Source of the DNA: Bacteroides sp. GM023
GTDB taxonomy: Bacteria; Bacteroidota; Bacteroidia; Bacteroidales; Bacteroidaceae
Direction: 5' to 3'
Assembly: GCF_014750685.1 (NCBI RefSeq)
Contig: NZ_JAAXGE010000014.1
Coordinates: forward strand, 248,001 to 312,000
Length of the DNA: 64,000 nucleotides
The notes beneath the pieces are model-generated. The model had not been told where the DNA came from and did no database searches. It worked only from the letters and a program-made list of their open reading frames with translations. Positions 38,451 to 47,505 of the stretch are shown piece after piece. How positions within the stretch are numbered: position 1 is the stretch's first letter; each line of letters starts with the position of its first letter. Position numbers and translations under genes: made by a program.

Positions 38451-39866
38451 CTACTTATTTCCTAAATAATAAGGATTCAATTCCATAGGAACGGGGGCTT
38501 TAGTACGCTTTATCCAATCCATTAATTTTCCGTAAAGCTCTTTCCTCTTTACCGACTGGCTACGGGACAAATCATGAGTTTCACTCAAGTCATCCTTCAA
38601 ATTGAATAATTCTACTGACTTGTCTTCATAATAGTAAATCAGTTTCCAATCGCCGGAACGAATACTGGAATATGGAGTAGCACGCCAATCCTTACCACTC
38701 TTTTTATAAGATTCCAAATAAGCCGGAAAATGCCAGAATAAATCTCTTTCATATGCCTGTCTACCAAGTAATGAAAAAATATCATCTCCATCCAACTCTG
38801 CTACCGGCTTCCCTCCCGCTATCTCGACAAATGTCGGATAAAAATCTACTCCGGAAACGGGCACATCAGAGATTGTGCCAGGTTCTATCTTTCCCGGCCA
38901 TTTTATGATTAACGGAACACGAGTCCCTCCCTCGTAAGGAGAGCCTTTACCTTCACGCAGAGGAAAATTGTCTGTCACAGGTTCCGAACCACCGTTATCT
39001 GAATAAAACACGATAATCGTATTGTCTGCAATACCCAATGAATCGACAGCACGGCAGACCCTGCCTACATTTTGGTCAAGACTTTCAATCATAGCAGCAT
39101 ATACCGGATTGGAATGATATCTGCCTTTCGCCTTTTTCTCGTATTTTTCAATCATTTGCTGAGGTGCACGCAAAGGCGTATGTACCGCATGATGTGCCAA
39201 ATATAAAAAGAAAGGCTGCTCTTTATGTTCATTCATAAATCCGATTGCCTCGCTTGTAAGCCGGTCTGTCAGATATTCACCGGGAGTTCCTTCGTCCAAC
39301 CCCAAGTGGCACTTTTTCTTCTTAGGATTGCAATACGGATAAAAATAAGCATAAGGAGTTCCGGCTCTTTCTCCTGCAATATTGAAAACGAACCCCTGCG
39401 ACAGAGGTCCTGTTCCATCTTTATCGTCTCCCAAATGCCACTTCCCGACATGCCCGCATTGATATCCATTAGACTGTAAGGCTTCAGCCATAGTTACAAA
39501 ATCAGCACAGACATCTTCATTATTAGGTATTGGGATAAGTTTGCGTTTAGTCTTGTCTCCACGATCAGGCGGATTAACTGTAAACACTCCGTGACGCGGA
39601 GTGTACATCCCTGTCATAAAGCAGGCACGACTCGGAGCCGAATTGGCAGCCGCAGCATAAGCATTGGTAAACAACATCCCCTGGGATGCCAGCCGGTCAA
39701 TATTAGGAGTCTCATAAAAATCACTTCCTGTCACTCCCAAATCAGTCCATCCCAAGTCATCGGCCATGATAAATACGATATTGGGCTGTGATACTTTAGC
39801 CTGCAACGCTATTGAATGCATACCTAAAGCAAGCGTTGCAAAAGAATACATAATCTTTTTGTTCAT
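38451..39866 (-). CDS. Sulfatase F (Ser-type, S1 family)
   Basis: A 471-residue exported sulfatase. A signal peptide (about 1-22) is followed by IMADDLGWTDLGVTG (about 32-46) and SAPSRACFMTGMYTPRHG (about 74-91). KWHLGDD (about 141-147) and SDNGGSEP (about 290-297) complete the core. It shares the GEYLTDRLT and NPYYLGNK-type features with sulfatase A (both have a GEYLTDRLTxEA segment) but is clearly a different enzyme. It lies between the two GH-A lipoprotein genes with gaps of 9 and 26 bases, which implies co-transcription with them. Confidence 0.87.
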   Translation of the reverse strand: MNKKIMYSFATLALGMHSIALQAKVSQPNIVFIMADDLGWTDLGVTGSDFYETPNIDRLASQGMLFTNAYAAAANSAPSRACFMTGMYTPRHGVFTVNPPDRGDKTKRKLIPIPNNEDVCADFVTMAEALQSNGYQCGHVGKWHLGDDKDGTGPLSQGFVFNIAGERAGTPYAYFYPYCNPKKKKCHLGLDEGTPGEYLTDRLTSEAIGFMNEHKEQPFFLYLAHHAVHTPLRAPQQMIEKYEKKAKGRYHSNPVYAAMIESLDQNVGRVCRAVDSLGIADNTIIVFYSDNGGSEPVTDNFPLREGKGSPYEGGTRVPLIIKWPGKIEPGTISDVPVSGVDFYPTFVEIAGGKPVAELDGDDIFSLLGRQAYERDLFWHFPAYLESYKKSGKDWRATPYSSIRSGDWKLIYYYEDKSVELFNLKDDLSETHDLSRSQSVKRKELYGKLMDWIKRTKAPVPMELNPYYLGNK

Positions 39867-39875
39867 CTCTTCTTT

Positions 39876-41492
39876 TTATTTAAGTTGAAATTGGATATGT
39901 GTAATCGACCGTCGTGGCAAATTTACAGAAAACGTCTTATCACTCACTTTGTTGGCTACTGCGTCTTCCCCTTCAACCGGGGTGTTATCCCTCCATTGAG
40001 TGTAAGTAACTTCACCGTCAATTGTTCCTTCGTCCAATCCAAATTCATAATTCTCATAATTAACAGCCTCCGACAAATCATTTTCCGGGCACATATTGAT
40101 TGCATATACATTCAACTGATTTCCTTCTCTGAAAGCACGCGTCTGGAGTTTTCCTTTCTGAAAGATATCTACACCATCATGGTCAGTCATTTCAACAGGG
40201 CGAGCACCACGCAAAGGAGCGGATACGGCACGCATCAGACATCCTCTCAGGTTACCATCCCGCTTGTAATCCCACCACATAAATCCGTCCATTCCTAAAT
40301 CCGTTTGATCCCATAACGCGCAAATGGCTGTTTCAGCATGATTCAATATATCCGGTTGTGCAGTCTCCGATCCCCAATGAGGCTCTGTCGCCCAAAAAGG
40401 ACGTTCTCCTATCAGAGACAATTCAAACCTTAACTTCTCAAAATAACGATGCTCCGGATAATAATGTGTGCCATAAATATCAATCCGATCTCCCCAGCCG
40501 CTATCAAGAAACTTTTTCCACCAACCATTTTCCACGTCTCCCATTGGCTCATACCGTTCCGGACCTACAATCAACGGCATCTTAAAATTCAGTTTCGTAG
40601 ACTGCTCTTTCAGATAATCCACTATCTGCATATGTTTTTGAGGAGTTATATTTCCTTCATTGAAGTTAATCTCATTATCAATACCCAGCACATTGACTAC
40701 GATATCTTGGTCTCTCATATATAAGATATAATCAACCAGCATCTGACCATATTTCTCGGGAATCACCCCATTCTTATCCTTTACCCAGTCTGGGAATGAG
40801 TTTTTCCCGTCCAGTTTTTTACTGGCAAAGATAGTCAGTCCCCTATCCCCTCTTGCTATTTTAGCCCTATTAATCGAAGCAATCATCTTTGTATAGTACG
40901 ATTCCTCTATCTTTCCCGGTTCGGGATGAGCCGGTCTTGTCGCATCTCCATAAATAGAAATACGTACGCCATTCATATCATCTTCTATAAAAAATTCGTT
41001 AGCCTTGGCAAGGGTATTAATCGCGCCGGCATTTAACTTCAAATCGTAAAAGAAATCTTTGATTTGTCTCCCGTAATATTTTTCCGGTGAGATCACAGCA
41101 TCTCCCAAGTCTTCCTCCTCTTTCTCATTATCCGCCAAAATAACGATGTAGAGCTGCTGTCTCCCGTTCTGAGTTATAATAAAACGTTCCTCATTTTGCC
41201 ATTCATGAAGCCAAGTTTCAGGTTTGGGATAGACTGTTGCATTTTCCGCCAATTCATAATCAACTCCCACAATCAGACTACCATCCCGAATACCTTTTAT
41301 TATTATTTCACCTGCTGATTCATCAATTGTACTACTTATATATTCATTGTCCACTTTCACTTGGAATGACTTTATTAAAGACTCGCGACGATTGTCGTCT
41401 TGACTACCGTCACAACCACATAAAGTTATAGACATAAGACACAAAATCAGTATCTTCCGAAATTCATCACAGAAACCAGGAAACTCTTTCAT
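39876..41492 (-). CDS. Lipoprotein clan GH-A-like glycosidase 2, family not recognised
   Basis: A 538-residue lipoprotein with a lipobox (SITLCGCDGSQ, about 21-31). Residues about 38-120 carry the same N-terminal sandwich module as the protein at 36772-38424. The catalytic part resembles a clan GH-A TIM barrel. GIDNEINFNEG (about 252-262) supplies a canonical Asn-Glu acid/base and FWATEPHWGSE (about 355-365) the likely nucleophile. A C-terminal strand-rich domain follows and ends in PRRSITHIQFQLK. Surface lipoproteins with this plan are usually endo-acting enzymes that cut the polymer before import. Family membership (GH30, GH39, GH86 or a new one) cannot be settled by eye. It is the first gene after a 548-bp regulatory gap. 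Confidence 0.65.
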   Translation of the reverse strand: MKEFPGFCDEFRKILILCLMSITLCGCDGSQDDNRRESLIKSFQVKVDNEYISSTIDESAGEIIIKGIRDGSLIVGVDYELAENATVYPKPETWLHEWQNEERFIITQNGRQQLYIVILADNEKEEEDLGDAVISPEKYYGRQIKDFFYDLKLNAGAINTLAKANEFFIEDDMNGVRISIYGDATRPAHPEPGKIEESYYTKMIASINRAKIARGDRGLTIFASKKLDGKNSFPDWVKDKNGVIPEKYGQMLVDYILYMRDQDIVVNVLGIDNEINFNEGNITPQKHMQIVDYLKEQSTKLNFKMPLIVGPERYEPMGDVENGWWKKFLDSGWGDRIDIYGTHYYPEHRYFEKLRFELSLIGERPFWATEPHWGSETAQPDILNHAETAICALWDQTDLGMDGFMWWDYKRDGNLRGCLMRAVSAPLRGARPVEMTDHDGVDIFQKGKLQTRAFREGNQLNVYAINMCPENDLSEAVNYENYEFGLDEGTIDGEVTYTQWRDNTPVEGEDAVANKVSDKTFSVNLPRRSITHIQFQLK

Positions 41493-41523
41493 TATATAGC
41501 AATTTAAAGTTAATTATTCAAAT

Positions 41524-41570
41524 AAAAAAGCGGGATAAACAATGTCTACTCCACAAAGTTCTATCCCGCT
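41524..41570 (-). terminator. Hairpin with U-run in front of the GH-A gene (terminator or attenuator)
   Basis: A 9-bp perfect stem (AGCGGGATA on the - strand, 41562-41570 pairing with 41529-41537), a 24-base loop, then five U residues. It ends about 31 bases before the ATG at 41492. It may terminate readthrough from the right-hand unit or work as an attenuator in the GH-A leader. The loop is larger than usual. Confidence 0.5.
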
Positions 41571-41719
41571 GTAGCCCTAAAACACTGTTCCTGACCCTAA
41601 ATAATTCTAAAAACCAATCCTATACCTAAAACTAAACATTTGTTTCAATAGACTACGCAAAGTTCGGTTTTGTTTGTTCAAAAGAGGTATATAAATCATT
41701 CAAAGTATACCTAGAAATT

Positions 41720-41812
41720 GTTCATTATCGTGCTGGTAGGAAGTAATTGTTCACTTGTCAACCGTTTATAGTCATCCTGCAGTTCATTAAAGGATACCAT
41801 GTGGTTCATTAA
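41720..41812. repeat. GTTCA repeat cluster, last two copies 22 bp apart
   Basis: GTTCA(T/C)T occurs at 41720, 41749, 41782 and 41804. AATTGTTCA is shared by the first two, GTTCATTAA by the last two. The 22-bp spacing of the last pair equals that of the operators at 29989 and 58008, but the sequence differs, so a different regulator is more likely. Confidence 0.4.
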
Positions 41813-41837
41813 GAGATAGTATATAAATCCCGGTTAA

Positions 41838-41919
41838 ATTGAATGTACGAGATGAGCATCCCGTACACCACCAGATGAGCATGTCATACATGACGGGATG
41901 AGCATCCCGTACATTCAAT
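41838..41919. repeat. 23-bp triple tandem repeat inside a 17-bp inverted repeat
   Basis: GATGAGCATCCCGTAC starts at 41851 and 41897, with a diverged copy at 41874, giving a period of exactly 23 bp. The outer ends (41838-41854 and 41903-41919) form a 17-bp inverted repeat with one mismatch. ACGGGATGAGCATCCCGT (41893-41910) is itself a near-perfect palindrome. A stable structured RNA or a protein-binding array is possible. Confidence 0.6.
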
Positions 41920-42040
41920 CTTATAATCATCGACATGTCATCTCTATATATTCCAATTGTTATGTCTTAATAGTCTGAACATTACATCTTAATATATGTG
42001 TACCAGTATATGTAAGTTCGAGTTGATTCTAAACCGTGGT

Positions 42041-43432
42041 TCAACGCTTGAGTGTTTTTCCTGTTATTCTATCTGAAGTATCTTGTTTCAATTTGCTTTC
42101 ATCAAAAACATCACCAATGCTCATTTGCCAAGTTTCCAGAATCAGATTAAGTTTCTCTTTCATTTTTCTCATGGATTTTTTATTTGCTATATTATTCAAG
42201 CAATGTATATCTTTAATAGTATAAAAGAGTTCTTCTTCCGGACGTGGGGAGATAAAACAGTCTTGTTGAACAACAGGCAGTTCACCTTTTTCATAGGCTG
42301 ACAACATCGTTTTATACGAAGGTTCGGTCATCACTTCGACCACAACAGGATTAGATAATTGTGGCAACCAATTTCGTATGTATATATATTCTTTAGTAAT
42401 TAAAGCCCGTTCATAAGCTTTAAATACATGCCAATTATGTTCTGCAAAAGCGTATTTCCGAACTTCTGCTTCGGGTTCTTTCAATACAGGCAGTAAACTT
42501 ACTCCTTGTAGTCCTGCTGCTCTTTTCACTTTTGCTATATCCAGTAGAGTAGGAGCAATATCGACCGCACTAGCCAAGCTCTCTGTCACTACGCCCTGTT
42601 TTATCAACGGAGGATAATATACTATAAAAGGTGACTTTATCCCTTGCATATTAACTCTTGTCTTCGATTGTTGAAAAGCACGACCATTATCTGACATTAC
42701 AATAATAAATGTATTCTCCAATTCACCTTCTTCCCTCAATAGTTTCAATACTTGTCCCACATGATTATCAAAACGAGATATTTCATTGTAGTAGTCGGCA
42801 AGTTCTTCTCTCATCTCCGGCGAATCCTGCAAATAGGGAGGAACGACAACTTCATCGGGTAAATATGGTTTCTCATACTCTCCCTGTTTGAATGGTCTAT
42901 GCGGATCAATAGAAGCGGCAAACATAAAGAAAGGTTTATCCTTAGGACGTTGTTTCAATGCATCTTTCCATAAATCAACCATTGTCCAAGGCTTAGACCA
43001 ATCAATAAATGAACCATAATCAAAGCGTTTCTGTACAGCAGGCAAATTTGTACCGTGTGTTTTTCCTACAAGCATAGTGTAATACCCTTTCTCATGAAGT
43101 CTGTCAGGAAACATGTTTATATAGGCCGGCATATTTTCATGCAGATTTCTTGCTCCGGTACAACTAGGATACATTCCTGTAAAAATAGAAGAACGGCTTG
43201 GGCTACTGGAACTTGCTGTCAGATAGAAATTATCAAAACGCATTCCTTGAGAAGCCAACCAATCTATATTAGGTGTTTTCACAACAGGATGTCCGTATGC
43301 ACCTACTTCTTCCCAACCTAAATCATCTGCTATAAATATCAATATATTCGGCTTCTTCTCATCAGCAGCCATTGAGAAAGTATTACTCATCAATAAGACA
43401 CTGGAAGCTAAAATCAATGTATTCTGTTTCAT
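42041..43432 (-). CDS. Sulfatase G (Ser-type, N-sulfatase-like group; paralogue of E)
   Basis: A 463-residue exported sulfatase. A signal peptide (about 1-22) is followed by FIADDLGWEEVGAYGHP (about 32-48) and SSPSRSSIFTGMYP (about 77-90), with KTHGTN and ASIDPHRP as in sulfatase E. The first residue after the SSPSR arginine is Ser where E has Cys, which does not affect the formylglycine site. It is the last gene of the SusC/SusD/GH127 unit, 29 bases after GH127. A 548-bp gap follows. Because it duplicates E, the two units may handle the same linkage under different controls. Confidence 0.87.
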   Translation of the reverse strand: MKQNTLILASSVLLMSNTFSMAADEKKPNILIFIADDLGWEEVGAYGHPVVKTPNIDWLASQGMRFDNFYLTASSSSPSRSSIFTGMYPSCTGARNLHENMPAYINMFPDRLHEKGYYTMLVGKTHGTNLPAVQKRFDYGSFIDWSKPWTMVDLWKDALKQRPKDKPFFMFAASIDPHRPFKQGEYEKPYLPDEVVVPPYLQDSPEMREELADYYNEISRFDNHVGQVLKLLREEGELENTFIIVMSDNGRAFQQSKTRVNMQGIKSPFIVYYPPLIKQGVVTESLASAVDIAPTLLDIAKVKRAAGLQGVSLLPVLKEPEAEVRKYAFAEHNWHVFKAYERALITKEYIYIRNWLPQLSNPVVVEVMTEPSYKTMLSAYEKGELPVVQQDCFISPRPEEELFYTIKDIHCLNNIANKKSMRKMKEKLNLILETWQMSIGDVFDESKLKQDTSDRITGKTLKR

Positions 43433-43461
43433 TTTATTTCATTCTAGAAGTTATGTTTATG

Positions 43462-45417
43462 TCAATTGTGGCATTCTTTTCGAACAGGAATCCAAACTTT
43501 CATCTTGCAAGTATCACGATTAGCCCATAAGAAATAAGGAATCAATTTTAGTTCATCATTCTGCGACAACACCGGCATTTTAGGAACAATCGAAAAACCG
43601 GTAGTTATCGAATGACAAGAGAATGGTTCGGATAAAGATAATTCCAATTTATCCCAATCCGTTACATTGTCTATTTCTTCTGCACAATACACAAATGGAC
43701 CATAAGTAAGTGCAGCACAATTCTCATTTTGTAAAACAGCAAAATGTGAAGCTATGCGCTGAGGCTGCATAAACAATTCCAACCTGATAACATCTCCTTT
43801 AGCCCACTTTCGGTTAATTCTAATATAACCTTTTTCAATTTGATAGTCAATTTCTTCTCCATTTACCCAAACATTCGGGCGTTCATTTGTTTTATCCTGT
43901 TCATATACACGATAAAGAGTTCCTGGAAGCGGCTGATTCAGACACCACCCCGGTATTCGTAGACATAAACTAAAAGTTTGTTTCTTATCCGGATTGATCG
44001 TCAGGCGAACATCACCTTCCCAAGGATAATCCGTTTCTTGCAGTAAATGCACGTTAGCCCCGTTCACCTCCATATCTGCCTGATTTTCCGCATACATATT
44101 TACATATAGCCTATCACCTTTCACACCATACACTCTACTTCCCATAGATGCAACATACCGAGCCAAATTAGGAGGACAACATGCACAACTGTTCCACTCT
44201 GTACGTTTTTTATTTCCTTTTGACTCTAAAGGATTCTTATAATAAAAATGTGTTCCATCCTGTGATATACCAGAAAGAATACCATTATAAGTTGCTCTCT
44301 CTATTACATCATAATATTTTGAATCTTGATCGAAAGCAAACATTCTTTCTGCCCAATACACCAAACCTATAGCAGCACAAGTTTCCGTATAGGCGTGAAG
44401 ATTATCCAAATGATAGGGTAATCCAAAAGCCTCTCCTAATTGTTGATTACCAATACCACTGGTTATATAAATTTTCTTCTCCATTACATCACTCCAAATA
44501 GAGTCTAAAGCGAGCTTATATTTTTCGTTGTTGGTCAAGGTAACAATATCGGCCATAGCAGCATACATGTATACAGCTCTCACTGCATGCCCCACCGCCT
44601 CCCTCTGTTCCGAAACCGGGAGATGATCCTGATGATATTCTTTAAAAAATTCATCTGTATAAGGAAGACGTTCGGAATATTTTCCACGTGCTTCAAGAAA
44701 ATAATAAGCCATCTCAAGATAAGATGGATTATTGGTTAACTTATATAATTTTATTAAAGCTAATTCTATTTCCTGATGTCCGGGAGGATAGGTCAGTTTC
44801 CCCTCGCCAAAAGTAGTAACAATTAAATCAGCAGCCTTTATTGCCACATTCAAGAAACGGTTGTTACCCGTCAACTCATAATGAGCAATGGCAGCTTCTA
44901 TCATATGCCCCATATTATATAGTTCATGGCTGAAATGTCCCATATTTGTCCAGCGTTCTTCTCCCATAAATTTCATAACCCGGGGATGAGTCGCATGGGT
45001 GGTCCGTGCCGTATAAAGGTATCCATCTTTTTCTTGTGCTTTAATTATAGTATCGACAATAGAGTCTGTTTCCTGAAGTAGTTTTTCATTCGGATACTTC
45101 ATCATTGAATAAAAAGCAGCTTCCAAAGCTTTATACATATCACTATCAAGCCATGTATTATCACTTAGATAATCACCACTAATTTGTCCTGCCGCTAACT
45201 GAAAGTTATGTAAACATCCCGATTTCGTACAACGTTCAACGCAATAAGGAACAGTCACCTTTGCATTCTGACCGGCATATTGACTCCAAAATCCTTTTTC
45301 AAACGTTACATTTCTCAAAGGTAGAGATGTATAGTCAAAAGCCTTTTCATTTTCCTGACAAGCCAAACAACTAAAAGCCAATACGATAAGAAGTAAAGAA
45401 ATAGTCTTTTTATTCAT
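43462..45417 (-). CDS. GH127 glycosidase 1 (beta-L-arabinofuranosidase fold), lipoprotein
   Basis: A 651-residue lipoprotein (lipobox LAFSCLAC, about 13-20) with the GH127 (alpha/alpha)6 barrel. The zinc/thiolate site of the family is complete: E345 and C347 in YTETCAA, and C413-C414 in SCACCPPN. These correspond to the Glu, Cys and Cys-Cys residues of the beta-L-arabinofuranosidase HypBA1, whose Cys acts as nucleophile. The substrate is most likely a terminal furanose-type sugar, although GH127 members acting on 3,6-anhydrogalactose are also known. A longer frame begins with GTG at 45459, but the ATG at 45417 starts a normal lipoprotein signal peptide. It sits between susD 3 and sulfatase G. 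Confidence 0.82.
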   Translation of the reverse strand: MNKKTISLLLIVLAFSCLACQENEKAFDYTSLPLRNVTFEKGFWSQYAGQNAKVTVPYCVERCTKSGCLHNFQLAAGQISGDYLSDNTWLDSDMYKALEAAFYSMMKYPNEKLLQETDSIVDTIIKAQEKDGYLYTARTTHATHPRVMKFMGEERWTNMGHFSHELYNMGHMIEAAIAHYELTGNNRFLNVAIKAADLIVTTFGEGKLTYPPGHQEIELALIKLYKLTNNPSYLEMAYYFLEARGKYSERLPYTDEFFKEYHQDHLPVSEQREAVGHAVRAVYMYAAMADIVTLTNNEKYKLALDSIWSDVMEKKIYITSGIGNQQLGEAFGLPYHLDNLHAYTETCAAIGLVYWAERMFAFDQDSKYYDVIERATYNGILSGISQDGTHFYYKNPLESKGNKKRTEWNSCACCPPNLARYVASMGSRVYGVKGDRLYVNMYAENQADMEVNGANVHLLQETDYPWEGDVRLTINPDKKQTFSLCLRIPGWCLNQPLPGTLYRVYEQDKTNERPNVWVNGEEIDYQIEKGYIRINRKWAKGDVIRLELFMQPQRIASHFAVLQNENCAALTYGPFVYCAEEIDNVTDWDKLELSLSEPFSCHSITTGFSIVPKMPVLSQNDELKLIPYFLWANRDTCKMKVWIPVRKECHN

Positions 45418-45486
45418 TTTATTATGTTTTTTATATTTACGGCATAGACAAATTACCACATCTATGCCGTATTTAATTAAGTGTTC

Positions 45487-47496
45487 TTATTTTATTGCTC
45501 CTTGACCTGCAATGGTAGGCCATCCCGGATTCTGATAAATAGGAGAATCAGAATAATCACTAACACTGGAGGTCAATAAGAAATGATTAACTGCTATAGG
45601 ATGCCAATAATGTGCCATAGCCCAGCGATAACCATTGTAAACCAGCTCCTTACCTGTACGGGAGAATGGGCGTAAATAGTCGGATTGAGCCGGATCAGAC
45701 ACGGTGGCAGTTGAACTTCCCCAAGTAAGATTAGAATTCCAATTCCCTGCTCCATCCTGATACCATGTTGAAATGGTCGAATTGTATAATTTAAACCCCT
45801 CAATATGGTATGGAATTTCAATCATTTGGTCTTTTGCTCTCCATCGTCCCAAATCCATATCTCTCAATCCTTCAGCCATTAGCTCACAACGACGTTCGCG
45901 ACGGATATTATAAAGAGTAGGATCTATTAATCTCCCGGCAGAATATGCTCCCCAGTCTTTTAACGCTTCCTTTTCCATACGGGTAGCAGCTATCGTTTTA
46001 TCATAATCCTCATCGACTTTCGCCCGATGCCTTATAGCTTTCCAATATTTATCGGCAGTAGCATCAATCACTCCATTCTTTTCATAAGAAGCTTCGATAT
46101 AATTCAAATAAGCTTCAACAGCCCGGAATACTATTGAACCGACAGTAGAGATCCCATTACCAGACACTTGTAATCCATCAAAGCTTGTACCTTTACGTAA
46201 TAAATATCCTGTTACAGAGCCTGATGTGCCTAACAAAATCTCAGGATACCCCTGAACTAGTTTAGCATGAGTCACAGCATCCATATTTATTAATATATTC
46301 TTCTGTCCTGGTACTCGCAAAAATAATCTCAAACGGCTATCTCTATCTTTCCTTTGACTTTCCAATTCATCATCTCCTCCCCAAAAAGCTTGGGAATCAT
46401 AAATCGGCAGTCCATTTTGCATCAAAAAAGATTCCATTAATCCTCTTGTCGCTCCAGTATCTCCATTAGAACCGCTTGCCGCAACTTCAATTGCATGGGT
46501 TATTTTCAATCCCTGATCATATTTTCTCCATAGCAACACCTCCGGATATACAGACATATCAACACTACCAAACATCATTAAATAAGGATTTGGAGTTGCG
46601 TAATCTTCAGCCGTTTGTGGCAGAATACCGGTATTTTCCGTTAACGGAATTTTATCTGCAACAATCTTTGAGGCCGCCATACTTTGATCTAACAACCATT
46701 CTATTTCCTGTTCAATTCCTCCTGCCTGATATTGATAGCCTTGATTATAATCTTTCTTCTTTCCCGGCCAGTCAGCCCCATCAGGAACAAAAGCTGTGTT
46801 CTTAAAGTATTTCAACCAAGTAGCCTCATATAAAGCAACCCGGGATTTGAATAACAATGCACAAATCCCCGACAAGCGATTATTCTTACCATCAGGAGCA
46901 TTTTCCATCATTAATTCAATAGCTCTATCCAAATCTTTCAAAATAAACCTGACAACTTCAGGATGAGGCATTCTTTTGCTAGCTTGTGTCAATATATCCC
47001 TGTCATTCGGGAAAGTCTCTGTTATTATCGGAAAATCACCCAAACTCATAACTCGGGTAAAATATTCATAAGCACGCAGCATATATACCTCACCCAAATA
47101 GTGCTTGATTTTTGTTATATCCCCTCTGATCTCTCCCTTTTCATATTTCTCCTGAACTATATTCAGGAAATAGTTACATTCAAAGATTTTCTCAAAATTC
47201 CATTCACCATCTTTGTCCGGAACGCGCCATTGACCGGGAGTATATTTTTCGGCAGCTAAAGTCCCTGCCTGGTTATCAGTATCTTTATCAAGACCAAAAG
47301 TCCCATATGAAAAGTTTTCATGGGTAGGAAATATTTCATATAAATTTATAGCATAACTTGCTAATTGAGACTCTTCCGTCAAATAATTGTCCGGAGTTAA
47401 CTCAGCTTTCGGTTCTCTATCCAAAAAATTATCTAAACATGCTGTATTCAATAATAAAGAAAATGCAGCAATGACGTATATTTTATAGTTCATCAT
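45487..47496 (-). CDS. susD: SusD/RagB-family lipoprotein 3
   Basis: A 669-residue surface lipoprotein with lipobox SLLLNTACLDNFLDREP (Cys20). TPR-like helices are followed by RRERRCELMAEGLRDMDLGRW (about 556-576), the SusD-family motif, in a variant form. The end NPGWPTIAGQGAIK is complete. It follows the STN-containing susC by 9 bases and forms its partner. It is longer than SusD 1 and 2, and not closely similar, so it probably binds a different part of the glycan. Confidence 0.9.
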   Translation of the reverse strand: MMNYKIYVIAAFSLLLNTACLDNFLDREPKAELTPDNYLTEESQLASYAINLYEIFPTHENFSYGTFGLDKDTDNQAGTLAAEKYTPGQWRVPDKDGEWNFEKIFECNYFLNIVQEKYEKGEIRGDITKIKHYLGEVYMLRAYEYFTRVMSLGDFPIITETFPNDRDILTQASKRMPHPEVVRFILKDLDRAIELMMENAPDGKNNRLSGICALLFKSRVALYEATWLKYFKNTAFVPDGADWPGKKKDYNQGYQYQAGGIEQEIEWLLDQSMAASKIVADKIPLTENTGILPQTAEDYATPNPYLMMFGSVDMSVYPEVLLWRKYDQGLKITHAIEVAASGSNGDTGATRGLMESFLMQNGLPIYDSQAFWGGDDELESQRKDRDSRLRLFLRVPGQKNILINMDAVTHAKLVQGYPEILLGTSGSVTGYLLRKGTSFDGLQVSGNGISTVGSIVFRAVEAYLNYIEASYEKNGVIDATADKYWKAIRHRAKVDEDYDKTIAATRMEKEALKDWGAYSAGRLIDPTLYNIRRERRCELMAEGLRDMDLGRWRAKDQMIEIPYHIEGFKLYNSTISTWYQDGAGNWNSNLTWGSSTATVSDPAQSDYLRPFSRTGKELVYNGYRWAMAHYWHPIAVNHFLLTSSVSDYSDSPIYQNPGWPTIAGQGAIK

Positions 47497-47505
47497 TCCA
47501 TTATT

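Larger units (their letters stand above)
41493..42040. other. 548-bp regulatory gap within the PUL
   Basis: No gene is seen. The gap holds, from left to right: a hairpin with a U-run on the - strand (41524-41570), four GTTCA-type repeats between 41720 and 41812 (the last two 22 bp apart), three 23-bp tandem repeats inside an inverted repeat (41838-41919), and AT-rich DNA. It separates the SusC/SusD/GH127/sulfatase unit on its right from the GH-A/GH2/sulfatase unit on its left, so it probably contains an independent promoter. A one-mismatch -7 box (TTTATTTG on the - strand, 41519-41526) lies 27 bases from the GH-A start. Confidence 0.6.
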
